Both the position numbers and the translations under genes were made by a program. Below the pieces are notes generated by a model. It saw only the letters and a program-made list of their open reading frames with translations. It was not told the origin of the DNA and did not search any database. Positions 1-9,238 of a stretch of 64,000 nt of DNA are shown in pieces. Source of the stretch: Natronobacillus azotifigens (GTDB lineage Bacteria; Bacillota; Bacilli; Bacillales; Amphibacillaceae); contig NZ_JAPRAT010000016.1 of assembly GCF_026805325.1 (NCBI RefSeq), positions 1-64,000 on the forward strand, given 5' to 3'. Within the stretch, counting starts at the first letter, position 1. Every line of letters begins with the position of its first letter.

Positions 1-95
1 GACTCAGATAATCTAACCGCTTTTTTCCTCTATCTGTGATATACTTTGATTAGTGTATATATTATATGTTTCTATGATAAAGGAAGAATGACAAA

Positions 96-947
96 ATGTC
101 TGAAAATAAAAGAAATGTAATCTCCATAGAGGATCGTATCCCAAAATTAAAAGAGGCAAGAAAGAAGAAAACCAACCGACGTTTAATATTTTATGTGTTT
201 TTATTTTTTAGCTTAATTTCGATTGTGATTTATTTACAATCACCGTTAAGTTATGTAGGTAATATTGAAATCATAGGTAATCGATATGTTTCTGCTGAAG
301 AAATTATAAAATATAGTAAACTTTCTTCAGAAACAAATATATGGGGAGTTAGTACGGAGGAAGTTTCTGAACGTATTAGTCAACATAGAGAATTAAATGA
401 AGTAGAGGTCTCAAGGGTATTTCCAAATACTATAGAAATTCATGTGAGCGAATTAGATAAAATAGCCTACTTAAATAATGGAGATAATTTCCATCCACTG
501 CTTGAGAATGGGAAAAAATTAGATGCGCTTCGCATTGTTAATATACAGGGAGATGCTCCAATATTATATAACTTTACAGATAATGAGTATCTAATAGCAT
601 TAGCTAGTGAATTGAAGGAATTATCACCATCTATCCACGCACTTATTTCTGAGATCTATTGGGAACCCAGTGAATCTAACCCTCATCAGGTATTGTTATA
701 TATGATAGATGGTCATCAAGTTGAGACAACGATCCGCAACTTTGCAAATTATTTGAGTTCGTATCCTTCGATTGCAAGTCAATTAGATGACAATCAATTG
801 GGTGTCATTAGAATTGGAGAGGGCGGAGCTGTATTTCAATCATATCGACCTGAAACGGATGAAGTTACCGAAGTGTATGAAGAGTACCAGGAACACGAAG
901 GACATGATGTAATGAATGAGGAGAATGAAGATGAAATTGAGGGGTAG
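96..947 (+). CDS. divIB: Cell division protein DivIB (FtsQ family)
   Basis: A 283-residue bitopic membrane protein of the divisome that, with DivIC and FtsL, links the Z ring to septal wall synthesis. A basic cytoplasmic tail of about 27 residues is followed by one membrane helix at about 28-48. An extracellular POTRA domain then starts near SYVGNIEIIGN at about 51. The acidic C-terminal tail is typical of the Bacillus form. Start ATG follows AAGGAAG. It opens the cluster divIB-ylxW-ylxX-sbp-ftsA-ftsZ, the B. subtilis order. The next gene begins inside its 3' end, so the two are probably translationally coupled. Identification rests on fold pattern and synteny. Confidence 0.95.
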   Translation: MSENKRNVISIEDRIPKLKEARKKKTNRRLIFYVFLFFSLISIVIYLQSPLSYVGNIEIIGNRYVSAEEIIKYSKLSSETNIWGVSTEEVSERISQHRELNEVEVSRVFPNTIEIHVSELDKIAYLNNGDNFHPLLENGKKLDALRIVNIQGDAPILYNFTDNEYLIALASELKELSPSIHALISEIYWEPSESNPHQVLLYMIDGHQVETTIRNFANYLSSYPSIASQLDDNQLGVIRIGEGGAVFQSYRPETDEVTEVYEEYQEHEGHDVMNEENEDEIEG

Positions 948-1623
948 ACACGTAATTTTCTCCCTTGTGTTATTTGTTTTTGGTTTTTTAATAACTTTTA
1001 GTTACCAACAAACGAAGAATTTTACTCAACCAAATGAACTTGATGAACAAGAGTGGGAAAGAGATTTTTTTTATCGACAACAGCTTATTCAATTTGAAGA
1101 TAAAAATAATCAGTTGCAGCGTGAAATAGATCAAAAAAGACAAGATATTCTTCGCTTAGAAAGGCAACTGTCTGCAGAAGCTGAAGAAATTGAGATAGCG
1201 GTTGATAAAAAAACAAAATTACAATTAATAACTGGTGAGTTACCAATACAAGGTCCTGGTCTATTTGTCACGGTTAGAGATAGTGAATATATCCCTTCTG
1301 AGGAAAATGTTAATCAATATATTGTTCATGACCGTCACATTCAGTTAATTATTAATGAAATGTATAGTGCAGGAGCAGAAGCTATCGCTATAAATGGTCA
1401 ACGGATTTTTTCCGATAGTTATGTTTACTGTGTAGGACCAGTGATTTCAGTGGATGGTATTCAATATCCTGCGCCGTTTACGATTGAGGCGATTGGCGAT
1501 CCGGATACATTGCAGGAAAGTCTTGAAATGCCTAGTGGGGTTATTGATATTTTGCTGAATGATCAAATTGAAGTTGAGGTTGGGAAAAAACAAACAATTG
1601 AAATGGGTGCTAGAATTGGATAG
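931..1623 (+). CDS. ylxW: DUF881 family protein YlxW
   Basis: A 230-residue DUF881 protein. The short N-terminus carries a membrane helix at about 8-25. A charged heptad-like segment predicted to be coiled coil follows at about 45-90, then the DUF881 domain with INEMYSAGAEAIAINGQR. It sits in the division cluster between divIB and a second DUF881 gene. Its exact biochemical role is not known to me. I chose ATG 931 because GGAG at 920-923 lies seven bases upstream; in-frame ATGs at 916 and 925 overlap or abut that ribosome site. The coding region overlaps the divIB end by 17 bases. Confidence 0.9.
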   Translation: MKLRGRHVIFSLVLFVFGFLITFSYQQTKNFTQPNELDEQEWERDFFYRQQLIQFEDKNNQLQREIDQKRQDILRLERQLSAEAEEIEIAVDKKTKLQLITGELPIQGPGLFVTVRDSEYIPSEENVNQYIVHDRHIQLIINEMYSAGAEAIAINGQRIFSDSYVYCVGPVISVDGIQYPAPFTIEAIGDPDTLQESLEMPSGVIDILLNDQIEVEVGKKQTIEMGARIG

Positions 1624-1637
1624 GCTTGGTGATTAGG

Positions 1638-2357
1638 ATGACATATAAAAATACATTTATTTTCTCTATTGTTTTGATGATTATTGGCTTTATGATAGTG
1701 ATACAAATACGTTCGATTCAATCTCCCAGAGAGTTTCGCGAGACTAGGGATATGTGGGAGATCCGTACACAACTACAAGCAGAGCAGGAGCGATTACAAC
1801 AGTTGCAATACGAATTAAACACATTGATAAATATTGAAAATAATTATCATGAAAGTACTGAACAAGAACAGATACAAACGCTAAACGACTCTATTGAGGA
1901 GTTAGAAAGAAAATCCGGTTTAACAGAATTAACAGACGAAGGTGTTGTAATCGAATTAAAACCAAATAATCGGTTAGTGGCTGAAGCAAGAGAACATCCA
2001 GAATTAACCCCCGAATTACTAAATCGATTAATTAATGAACTTAACACATATGGAGCTACAGATATATCTGTTGAAAATGAACGATTAATCAATCATACAC
2101 CGATTAGGTACGTTTCAGGGAAAACATACATGAATAGTCGTCCATTACCTAGTCTTCCGATTGAAATAAAAATTCTTAGTGAAAATCCAGAACGATTAAT
2201 GAATTACTTGGAAGTAAGTCAATCAAGGGATGAATTTCGCATGAACAATATGGAGTTTAATGTGAGAGTTGAAGAAGTAACGATCCCATCTTATCATAGT
2301 GATATTAGGTTGGATTTGCTACAATATAATCAAGGTACAGAAGCAGGTGACTCATAA
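1638..2357 (+). CDS. ylxX: DUF881 family protein YlxX (tandem paralogue of YlxW)
   Basis: A 239-residue protein with the same plan as the upstream gene: one N-terminal membrane helix (FIFSIVLMIIGFMIVIQI), a glutamine- and glutamate-rich helical stretch, and a C-terminal DUF881 domain (LINELNTYGATDISVENERL). The two genes are diverged tandem paralogues, as in B. subtilis. ATG 1638 is preferred over a TTG 12 bases upstream because GGTGAT precedes it at usable spacing. The stop codon abuts the start of sbp. Function is uncertain; position suggests envelope or division work. Confidence 0.88.
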   Translation: MTYKNTFIFSIVLMIIGFMIVIQIRSIQSPREFRETRDMWEIRTQLQAEQERLQQLQYELNTLINIENNYHESTEQEQIQTLNDSIEELERKSGLTELTDEGVVIELKPNNRLVAEAREHPELTPELLNRLINELNTYGATDISVENERLINHTPIRYVSGKTYMNSRPLPSLPIEIKILSENPERLMNYLEVSQSRDEFRMNNMEFNVRVEEVTIPSYHSDIRLDLLQYNQGTEAGDS

Positions 2358-2720
2358 ATGTGGCTCCCAGTATTATTTTTGGTGGTTGGGATTGCTCTTG
2401 GTTTTTTAACGGATTTTACAATAGCAGAACAATACACTAAGTATTTATCTATTGCTATTTTAGCTGCTTTTGATACGCTTTTTGGAGGAATCCGTGCCCA
2501 TTTTGAAAAAACCTTTGATCAAATGATCTTCATCTCAGGCTTCTTTTTTAATATAACGTTAGCTGTTATCCTGACGTTTATAGGGGTTCAATTGGGTGTA
2601 GACTTATATCTCGCTGCAGTTTTTGCCTTAGGTTTGCGAGTTTTTCAAAATATCGCAACGATTCGCCGACATATTTTTCAATATAGAAAACAAATAAATC
2701 AAAAAAAGTTTCCTTTTTAA
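2358..2720 (+). CDS. sbp: Small basic protein Sbp (DUF1290)
   Basis: A 120-residue hydrophobic membrane protein of the DUF1290/small basic protein family. Several predicted helices cover most of the length and the tail is basic (RRHIFQYRKQINQKK). It starts at the base right after the ylxX stop, so translation is probably coupled. In B. subtilis the homologue lies in the same place before ftsA. No enzymatic role is known to me. Confidence 0.9.
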   Translation: MWLPVLFLVVGIALGFLTDFTIAEQYTKYLSIAILAAFDTLFGGIRAHFEKTFDQMIFISGFFFNITLAVILTFIGVQLGVDLYLAAVFALGLRVFQNIATIRRHIFQYRKQINQKKFPF

Positions 2721-2778
2721 AAGGGAAATAGTCGTATTCTGTAGAATAATGTAAAGATAGGCAATTGCAAATATAGTA

Positions 2779-2807
2779 TTAATAGACTAGCAATAAAATG
2801 TTATAAT
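2779..2807 (+). promoter_or_regulatory. Candidate sigma-A promoter for ftsA-ftsZ
   Basis: A perfect -10 TATAAT lies at 2802-2807 with a weak -35 (TTAATA, 2779-2784) 17 bases upstream. It falls in the 199-base gap before ftsA. Inferred from sequence only. Confidence 0.4.
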
Positions 2808-2919
2808 AAATGTTGTGTATTTAATTTTTAAATAATTGTGCTATATGGATTGTAATTTTAGCTATTATTCGATAGTATTTTTACTATTCAGACGCGTTAG
2901 ATTGGGAGGTGCCATACAG

Positions 2920-4215
2920 TTGAGCAACAGTGAAATTTTAGTTAGCCTAGATATAGGTACATCAAAAATTAAAGTAATAATTGGAGAAGTATTAAGCGAT
3001 TCGCTAAACATCATTGGCGTTGGATCAGCTAAGTCAAATGGAATGAAAAAAGGTGCGATTGTTGATATCGATCAAACGGTGCAATCAATTCGAACAGCTA
3101 TAGAACAGGCCGAACGTATGGTAGATATGAATATTGATCGCGTTATTGTAGGTATAAATGGTAATCATATTCAACTACAACCGTGCCACGGGATTGTTGC
3201 TGTGGCTAGTGAAAATCGTGAGATTGGTAACGAAGATGTAAAAAGAGTAATAGATGCTGCTCAAGTTATTTCTATTCCTCCAGAACGTGAGATCATTGAT
3301 GTTATTCCTAAGCAATTTATTGTAGACGGTTTAGATGAGATTACTGACCCGAGAGGCATGATTGGTGTTCGTCTTGAAATGGAAGGAACAATTATTACCT
3401 GTGCAAGAACGATGTTACATAACATACTGAAATGCGTAGAGAGAGCGAATCTTGAAGTGATTGATATTTGTTTACAACCGCTTGCGAGTGGTGCAATTGC
3501 ATTGTCGAATGATGAGAAGAACTTAGGTGTATCTCTCATAGATGTAGGCGGTGGAAGTACGACTGTATCTGTGTTTGAGGATGATCATCTGATCGCAACA
3601 CATGTACTTCCCCTTGGTGGAGATAATATTACGAAGGATATTTCCATCGGCCTTAGAACAAGTTCTGAGGTAGCTGAAGAGATTAAAGTTAAGCATGGAC
3701 ATGCTTTTTATCCAGATGCAAGGGAAGAAGAGACTTTTCAGGCGACAACAATTGGTAGTGATCAAAAACAGACCTTTAATCAATTAGAGATAACGGATAT
3801 GATCGAAGCTAGGCTGGAAGAAATTTTCACCTTTGCGGCGAGAGAAATTAAAAAAATGGGTTACGCTGAATTGCCTGGTGGTTTTGTATTAACAGGTGGA
3901 TGTATGCAAATGCCTGGTGCGATCGAATTGGCGCAAGATTTGTTTCATGCAAATGTACGTATAGCCATTCCAGATTATATTGGTGTTCGTGAACCTCAAT
4001 TTACTTCAGGGGTAGGGATTTTGAAATTTGCCCACCGTAATGCCAAGATTCAAGGAAAAACTTTAACTAGGTCTGTAACACCAATACAACATGCAATCGA
4101 AAAACCAAAGAAGAAGAAACAACCTAAAACACAGGATCAACGTAGTTCAACAGGGACTAGTAAACAGAAAAAAGAATCAGGGGTTGCCAATCTTTTTAAA
4201 TATTTCTTTGATTAA
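2920..4215 (+). CDS. ftsA: Cell division protein FtsA
   Basis: A 431-residue actin-fold ATPase that tethers FtsZ filaments to the membrane. The phosphate-1 loop [15 protein letters not shown] is at the N-terminus, the second phosphate motif is [12 protein letters not shown], and an adenosine motif [10 protein letters not shown] follows. A variable basic linker (KKKKQPK) precedes the C-terminal amphipathic membrane-targeting helix ending in NLFKYFFD. I chose TTG 2920, preceded by TTGGGAGGT, because the family begins just before the phosphate loop. Longer upstream reading would add 28 residues unlike any FtsA. ftsZ follows 67 bases downstream. Confidence 0.96.
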   Translation: MSNSEILVSLDIGTSKIKVIIGEVLSDSLNIIGVGSAKSNGMKKGAIVDIDQTVQSIRTAIEQAERMVDMNIDRVIVGINGNHIQLQPCHGIVAVASENREIGNEDVKRVIDAAQVISIPPEREIIDVIPKQFIVDGLDEITDPRGMIGVRLEMEGTIITCARTMLHNILKCVERANLEVIDICLQPLASGAIALSNDEKNLGVSLIDVGGGSTTVSVFEDDHLIATHVLPLGGDNITKDISIGLRTSSEVAEEIKVKHGHAFYPDAREEETFQATTIGSDQKQTFNQLEITDMIEARLEEIFTFAAREIKKMGYAELPGGFVLTGGCMQMPGAIELAQDLFHANVRIAIPDYIGVREPQFTSGVGILKFAHRNAKIQGKTLTRSVTPIQHAIEKPKKKKQPKTQDQRSSTGTSKQKKESGVANLFKYFFD

Positions 4216-4282
4216 TTATTTAAGGTAATTAAGATTAATTCACAAATATACAACTGTAATCTTATATATAGGAGGAACCAAT

Positions 4283-5416
4283 ATGTTAGAGTTTGACACG
4301 GAGATGGATCAGCTTGCCACAATAAAAGTTATTGGAGTAGGTGGCGGTGGAAACAATGCCGTTAACCGTATGATCGAGCACGGTGTGCAAGGTGTTGAAT
4401 TTATTGCTGTAAATACAGACGCACAAGCGTTAAATTTATCAAAAGCTGAAGTGAAAATACAATTAGGTACAAAATTAACAAGAGGTCTAGGAGCAGGTGC
4501 AAACCCTGAAGTAGGTCGCAAAGCTGCAGAAGAGAGTAAGGAGCAATTAGAAGAAGCTCTTCAAGGTGCAGATATGATATTTGTTACGGCAGGTATGGGT
4601 GGTGGAACTGGTACAGGAGCTGCTCCAGTTATTGCACAAGTTGCCAAAGAAATAGGGGCTCTTACGGTTGGAGTTGTTACTAGACCGTTTACTTTTGAAG
4701 GACGTAAACGATCAACACAAGCAATTACGGGTATTGATGGATTAAAATCAAGTGTAGACACACTTATAGTAATCCCGAATGATCGTTTATTAGAAATTAT
4801 TGACAAAAATACACCGATGCTAGAAGCGTTCCGTGAAGCGGATAATGTGTTACGCCAAGGTGTTCAAGGTATTTCTGACTTAATTGCTACACCAGGTTTA
4901 ATTAATGTCGACTTTGCTGATGTGAAGACAATTATGTCAGATAAAGGATCAGCATTAATGGGAATTGGTATTGCAACAGGAGAGAATCGGGCAACAGAAG
5001 CTGCGAAAAAAGCAATTTCTTCTCCATTGTTGGAAACATCCATTGACGGTGCTCATGGCGTGTTAATGAACATTACTGGTGGAAACAATTTAAGTTTATA
5101 TGAAGTACAGGAAGCAGCTGATATCGTTACATCAGCCGCAGATCAAGAAGTTAATGTTATTTTTGGTTCAGTTATTAATGAAAATCTTAAAGAGGAAATT
5201 GTTGTTACTGTGATTGCAACTGGTTTTGATGACGCTAAAGTAGGAGCTCCTCAAGGCGGACGAAAACGACCGGGAGTACAACAACCTGTGGCATCAGCTG
5301 TAGATACCAGACGCGACCAAACAACCCCAGAGGTACACGAGCAACCCGGTATACGTCAAGAAGAGGATACCTTAGATATTCCTACTTTCTTACGCAATAG
5401 AAACAGAAGACGTTAA
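4283..5416 (+). CDS. ftsZ: Cell division protein FtsZ
   Basis: A 377-residue tubulin-like GTPase that forms the Z ring at mid-cell. The tubulin signature GGGTGTG lies in [15 protein letters not shown]. The T7 catalytic loop is seen as [12 protein letters not shown] short variable linker leads to the conserved C-terminal peptide [16 protein letters not shown], which binds FtsA, SepF and other partners. The ribosome site AGGAGG precedes ATG. A strong terminator follows at 5462. Confidence 0.98.
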   Translation: MLEFDTEMDQLATIKVIGVGGGGNNAVNRMIEHGVQGVEFIAVNTDAQALNLSKAEVKIQLGTKLTRGLGAGANPEVGRKAAEESKEQLEEALQGADMIFVTAGMGGGTGTGAAPVIAQVAKEIGALTVGVVTRPFTFEGRKRSTQAITGIDGLKSSVDTLIVIPNDRLLEIIDKNTPMLEAFREADNVLRQGVQGISDLIATPGLINVDFADVKTIMSDKGSALMGIGIATGENRATEAAKKAISSPLLETSIDGAHGVLMNITGGNNLSLYEVQEAADIVTSAADQEVNVIFGSVINENLKEEIVVTVIATGFDDAKVGAPQGGRKRPGVQQPVASAVDTRRDQTTPEVHEQPGIRQEEDTLDIPTFLRNRNRRR

Positions 5417-5461
5417 CGAATTATTTTATTGAATTGAACGATCAAGATATATAAAGAGTTT

Positions 5462-5512
5462 AATAAGCAAGAAGACTATTATTCATTGATAGTCTTCTTG
5501 CTTATTTTTTTG
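5462..5512 (+). terminator. Strong intrinsic terminator after ftsZ
   Basis: A perfect 18-bp stem, AATAAGCAAGAAGACTAT at 5462-5479 with its complement at 5489-5506, a 9-base loop, and a T run after it. It separates the division cluster from spoIIGA. Confidence 0.9.
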
Positions 5513-5691
5513 CTAAGGAAACGATAACATTTTGAATTGTGACTTATATTCAGATCAGATATAGCCACGTTCAGCTCGTAGTGCCAAATACTAGGTGAGT
5601 CCACCAAGCAAGTCACGTCTTAAGTTATCATCAGTTATGAAACTTAGCCAGAATCATTCGTTTCACTCGATTGATTCACTCCAGTTGAACG

Positions 5692-5885
5692 TTTTTAATG
5701 AGGTTCACATGAGGGTGGAGGCTCAAAAAGTACTGTTACTTCGTTATAAGGTATGCTCTTGCTTAGGTTGAGGGAGAAAAATGGCACTAACCTCGTCAAG
5801 ATAGCCGATCTTCCTTAGGTTTAAGACGAAAAATGTATCAAACCTCGTCGTAGCGTCCGCTTTGATTTAGATTCGTATAGATTAA
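5692..5885 (+). repeat. 52-bp-module dispersed element, copy 1 (two modules)
   Basis: Two diverged modules start with CTTAGG at 5762 and 5814, exactly 52 bases apart. Each contains AGGTT followed about 20-24 bases later by AACCTCGTC. The leading flank (TTTTTAATGAGGTTCAC) matches the flanks of the copies at 40275 and, in reverse, 17488. The stretch 5417-6227 contains no gene. Besides this element I see the ftsZ terminator, a degenerate hairpin repeat and the spoIIG promoter; 5520-5690 holds nothing I recognise. Confidence 0.75.
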
Positions 5886-5989
5886 GTGATATACAATAAT
5901 CAACAAAAAAATATTCATTTGAGGTGCTATATAATTTTAGTGTTTCATGGAATTTTTAATTCTCTTTTTACTGAAATGGTACAAACACA

Positions 5990-6112
5990 CATCTTCAAAA
6001 CAACAAGAAGTTTATAGTTGTTTAAGTAGGAGTATAGAAGGCGAACAATCAATGAATCATTAAGACCTAATTCCTCCGCTTATTGAACTTTCACTTTATG
6101 ATTTTTGACAAT
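5990..6112 (+). repeat. Degenerate double-hairpin repeat, copy 1
   Basis: The arms AACAAC and GTTGTT around 5998-6026 and the terminal TTGAACTTTCACTTTAT match the better preserved element at 9239-9406. The second hairpin (CAATCA ... TATTG) is decayed. It lies just upstream of the spoIIG promoter. Confidence 0.5.
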
Positions 6113-6163
6113 TTGATTGAATTATAGTGAAAAAAACAGTTTTTCTATTGTCAAGCTTTGACA
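6103..6163 (+). promoter_or_regulatory. Spo0A-box-like sites upstream of spoIIGA
   Basis: Three sequences resemble the 0A box (TTTGTCRAA type): TTTTGACAA at 6103-6111 (reverse orientation), TTGTCAAG at 6148-6155, and TTTGACA at 6157-6163 (reverse). The last overlaps the -35 hexamer. Spo0A activation of spoIIG is established in B. subtilis; the individual site calls here are inference. Confidence 0.5.
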
Positions 6164-6190
6164 GACTTCTATAAACTATATCGTTATACT
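6158..6190 (+). promoter_or_regulatory. spoIIG-type promoter with 21-base spacer
   Basis: The -35 TTGACA at 6158-6163 and -10 TATACT at 6185-6190 are separated by 21 bases instead of about 17. The B. subtilis spoIIG promoter is a known sigma-A promoter with an overlong spacer of about 22 bases that needs Spo0A~P. The layout is the same here, about 40 bases before spoIIGA. Confidence 0.7.
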
Positions 6191-6227
6191 TTCTTATAAA
6201 TAGTGAACATTTGAAAGGATATTGATT

Positions 6228-7148
6228 GTGACCATTTATTTAGATGCGGTATGGCTATTAAACTTGTTACTAGATTTCATGATTCTTCGGTTAACGGCAA
6301 GGTTAACGAAAACCAATATTCGACCAGTAGCCATGTTAATGGCAGCTGTGGTAGCCTCGGCAATCGTACCTTTTTCCATTTACTTTCCAGACAGTGTATT
6401 CGTTCATCCAATAGGGAAGGTGATCTATTCGATGCTTATTATTTGGGTCGGATTTGGTTGGAAAAATATCCGAAGATTTATGCATATTTGGTTCACATTT
6501 TATTTTGTATCATTTGGAATTGGTGGTGGTTTAACAGGGATTTATTTTATGTTTAGTCGCTCAGTATATCTTTCAAATGGAAACCTAATTACATGGAATA
6601 GTGGTTATGGAGATCCGGTAAGTTGGCTGTTTGTAATCTTAGGATTTCCTATTGTTTGGTTATTCACAAGAAGTACCATGGACAAGCAAAGTCTTACCAA
6701 TTACCGTCAAGATCAGCAGTTCAAAGTAATGATAACTATGAATCATAAACAAGTGGTAACATCTTCTTATTTGGATACCGCAAATCATTTAATTGATCCA
6801 ATGAGTAAAAAACCGGTTGTCATTTGTGATCAAACAGTCATTGAACAAATGTTTACAGATTCAGAAATTGAGCAGTTAAAGAATGTACAAGAGACACTTG
6901 ATGTAACTTCATTGGATCAACATTTGGTTGATCAAGTCCATTTTGTTCCATACCAGGGTTTAACCGCAGGGCAAAGACTATTGTTAGTTATTAAACCGAA
7001 TCAATTTATTCTATTTGATCAAGAGGAAATGTATACCTGTACAAAAGTACTTATTGGATTACAATTTGATCATCTGACACCTGATGAGACGTATCATTGT
7101 TTGTTAAACCCTCAAATATTTAAAGAGCTATCATTACAATCAGCATAA
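6228..7148 (+). CDS. spoIIGA: Sporulation sigma-E processing peptidase SpoIIGA
   Basis: A 306-residue membrane aspartic protease that removes the pro-sequence of sigma-E in the mother cell after a signal from SpoIIR. The N-terminal half carries about five membrane helices. The soluble C-terminal half holds the protease. The catalytic motif reads DTAN at residues 183-186 where the usual aspartic-protease form is D(S/T)GN. I chose GTG 6228 because AAAGGA is well spaced from it. A TTG two codons upstream is too close to that site. It forms an operon with sigE, 18 bases downstream. Confidence 0.93.
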   Translation: MTIYLDAVWLLNLLLDFMILRLTARLTKTNIRPVAMLMAAVVASAIVPFSIYFPDSVFVHPIGKVIYSMLIIWVGFGWKNIRRFMHIWFTFYFVSFGIGGGLTGIYFMFSRSVYLSNGNLITWNSGYGDPVSWLFVILGFPIVWLFTRSTMDKQSLTNYRQDQQFKVMITMNHKQVVTSSYLDTANHLIDPMSKKPVVICDQTVIEQMFTDSEIEQLKNVQETLDVTSLDQHLVDQVHFVPYQGLTAGQRLLLVIKPNQFILFDQEEMYTCTKVLIGLQFDHLTPDETYHCLLNPQIFKELSLQSA

Positions 7149-7166
7149 AGAAGGAGTGTATCTAAT

Positions 7167-7886
7167 ATGAAAAAATGGATGATCAACCTAAAATTATTTT
7201 GGTATAAAATTCGTTTGAAATTAGGTTTTAAAGCTAGTGAAATTTATTATATAGGTGGTAGTGAGGCATTACCACCTCCGTTGACAAAGGATGAAGAATT
7301 GGTATTGTTGAAAAAGTTACCAGAAGGTGATAAGGCAGCAAAAGCCATGTTGATTGAGCGTAATTTACGTCTAGTAGTATATATCGCACGTAAATTTGAG
7401 AATACAGGAATAAATATTGAAGATCTTATTAGTATAGGAACAATAGGATTGATTAAAGCAATCAATACTTTTAATTTAGAGAAAAAAATTAAATTAGCAA
7501 CCTATGCATCACGATGTATCGAAAATGAAATTTTGATGTATTTAAGAAAAAATAACAAATTAAAATCTGAAGTTTCATTTGATGAACCGTTAAACATTGA
7601 TTGGGATGGGAACGAGTTACTCTTATCTGATATTTTAGGAACAGATGAAGATATTATTGAGAAGGATATTGAGGCAAATGTCGATAAAAAATTATTACAA
7701 AGTGCTCTTACACAATTAAATGGGCGCGAAAAACAAATTATGGAATTGCGCTTTGGGTTGATTGGAAATGAAGAAAAAACACAAAAAGATGTTGCAGATA
7801 TGTTAGGGATCTCGCAATCATATATTTCTCGATTAGAGAAGAAAATAATTCGTCGTTTACAAAAAGAATTTGAAAAAATGGTTTAG
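7167..7886 (+). CDS. sigE: RNA polymerase sporulation sigma-E precursor
   Basis: A 239-residue sigma-70 family factor for the early mother-cell programme. The N-terminus carries an amphipathic, basic pro-sequence of about 27 residues ending near [14 protein letters not shown], where SpoIIGA is expected to cut. Region 2 ([26 protein letters not shown]) and region 4 with a helix-turn-helix ([20 protein letters not shown]) are complete. AGGAG precedes ATG. It lies directly after spoIIGA, the protease that activates it. Confidence 0.98.
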   Translation: MKKWMINLKLFWYKIRLKLGFKASEIYYIGGSEALPPPLTKDEELVLLKKLPEGDKAAKAMLIERNLRLVVYIARKFENTGINIEDLISIGTIGLIKAINTFNLEKKIKLATYASRCIENEILMYLRKNNKLKSEVSFDEPLNIDWDGNELLLSDILGTDEDIIEKDIEANVDKKLLQSALTQLNGREKQIMELRFGLIGNEEKTQKDVADMLGISQSYISRLEKKIIRRLQKEFEKMV

Positions 7887-7941
7887 CTTTACAGGCTCAA
7901 GGGAAATCGTCTCTTTTCTCATTATTCGGTAATTATTACCT

Positions 7942-7970
7942 GCATAAAAGACATGCTGGCTGGTGATACT
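7942..7970 (+). promoter_or_regulatory. Candidate sigma-F/sigma-G promoter for sigG
   Basis: GCATA at 7942-7946 and GGTGATACT at 7962-7970, separated by 15 bases, fit the forespore consensus (GCATR, 14-15 bases, GGHRARHTX) with about one mismatch. sigG needs its own forespore promoter in B. subtilis. Confidence 0.6.
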
Positions 7971-7973
7971 GAT

Positions 7974-8000
7974 CCATGTAGTACAGCTCCACATGGGAGG
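7974..8000 (+). promoter_or_regulatory. Leader hairpin reaching the sigG ribosome site
   Basis: CCATGT at 7974-7979 pairs with ACATGG at 7991-7996. The last two bases of the 3' arm are the first two of the ribosome site GGGAGG (7995-8000), so the hairpin could limit sigG translation. A hairpin that lowers sigG translation has been reported in B. subtilis, as I recall. Confidence 0.5.
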
Positions 8001-8007
8001 TTAACAT

Positions 8008-8787
8008 ATGGTCAGACATAAGGTGGAAATTTGTGGTGTTGACACTTCAACATTACCAGTACTTAAGAATGATGAGATGAGGAAGCTTTTTAAGCAAATG
8101 CAGGATGGTGATTCAAGTGCACGTGAGACATTAGTGAATGGAAACCTTCGCTTAGTACTTAGTATTATCCAACGATTTCAGAATCGAGGAGAATACGGAG
8201 ATGATCTGTTTCAAGTAGGTTGTATTGGATTAATGAAATCAATTGACAATTTCGATCTAGGGCAAAATGTTCGTTTCTCCACGTATGCTGTACCAATGAT
8301 TATTGGAGAGATACGCAGGTATCTACGTGATAATAATCCCATTCGTGTATCTCGTTCTTTACGTGATACCGCTTATAAAGCGTTGCAAGTAAGAGAGAAA
8401 TTAATGAGTAAATCATCAAAAGAACCAACTGCAAAAGAAATTGCAGATGAAATGGGAATCGAGCAAAGCGATATCGTTTTTGCGATGGACGCTATCCAAG
8501 ATCCTGTTTCTCTCTTTGAGCCAATTTATAATGATGGTGGGGATCCGATTTTTGTATTGGATCAATTAAGTGATGACCGCGATAAAGAAGATAATTGGCT
8601 TGATCAGTTATCATTGCGAGAAGGTATGCACCGTTTAAATGAACGAGAAAAAATGATCCTATCTAAGCGATTCTTTCAAGGGTTAACGCAAATGGAAGTT
8701 GCTCAAGAGATAGGTATATCACAAGCGCAAGTGTCCAGACTTGAGAAGGCTGCTATTCAGGAAATGAATAAAGAAATGTTTGAATAA
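8008..8787 (+). CDS. sigG: RNA polymerase sporulation sigma-G
   Basis: A 259-residue sigma factor for late forespore genes. It has the diagnostic N-terminus RHKVEICGVDTSTLPVLKN, the region 2 segment DDLFQVGCIGLMKSIDNF, a region 3 stretch (SKEPTAKEIADEMGIEQ), and a region 4 helix-turn-helix (TQMEVAQEIGISQAQVSRLE). Start ATG follows GGGAGG with usual spacing. It has its own candidate promoter and leader hairpin, and a terminator follows. The B. subtilis neighbour ylmA is not present next to it. Confidence 0.98.
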   Translation: MVRHKVEICGVDTSTLPVLKNDEMRKLFKQMQDGDSSARETLVNGNLRLVLSIIQRFQNRGEYGDDLFQVGCIGLMKSIDNFDLGQNVRFSTYAVPMIIGEIRRYLRDNNPIRVSRSLRDTAYKALQVREKLMSKSSKEPTAKEIADEMGIEQSDIVFAMDAIQDPVSLFEPIYNDGGDPIFVLDQLSDDRDKEDNWLDQLSLREGMHRLNEREKMILSKRFFQGLTQMEVAQEIGISQAQVSRLEKAAIQEMNKEMFE

Positions 8788-8825
8788 ACTAAATAGACAA
8801 GTTTAAGTGATTTAACACAGTAATA

Positions 8826-8861
8826 AAAAGGTCTACTATCTTTGGATAGTGGGCCTTTTTT
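8826..8861 (+). terminator. Intrinsic terminator after sigG
   Basis: AGGTCTACTATC pairs with GATAGTGGGCCT (one G-U pair) around a short loop, followed by six T. The region 8862-9238 holds no gene I can recognise. Confidence 0.85.
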
Positions 8862-9238
8862 GCAAGACAAGAAAGTTATGCGATAACTATAGGTGTTTAA
8901 TCTCTAATATAAATGCAACCATTTTCCGTTGGTTACTTGTTGGAAAGTGTCTCGCTATAGCTTGTCACCATCCGCGCCTTACAAAATATAGCTTCTTAAT
9001 TTTTTAAAAAAAGATCGGCTGGTTTTCCCGGTTTATCTTCATAGATAAATCAAGTGGAAATTTTCAAGTAGAGAGTTATTAATAGTAGGATTTCCGTTTT
9101 GATAAGGGATGTGACGAATACATTTTATTTCATTTTATCCCAAAACAAAGGACACTATTACCCTTAAGCCTTTGAGGTTCTTTACTCCTCATATAGGGAC
9201 AACTATCAATAGGAAAAATTAGAAACCTTCCACCGATA

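Noticed and set aside
6251..6556. 101-residue open frame in another phase of spoIIGA
   Set aside because: Out of frame with a clear family member and no ribosome site.
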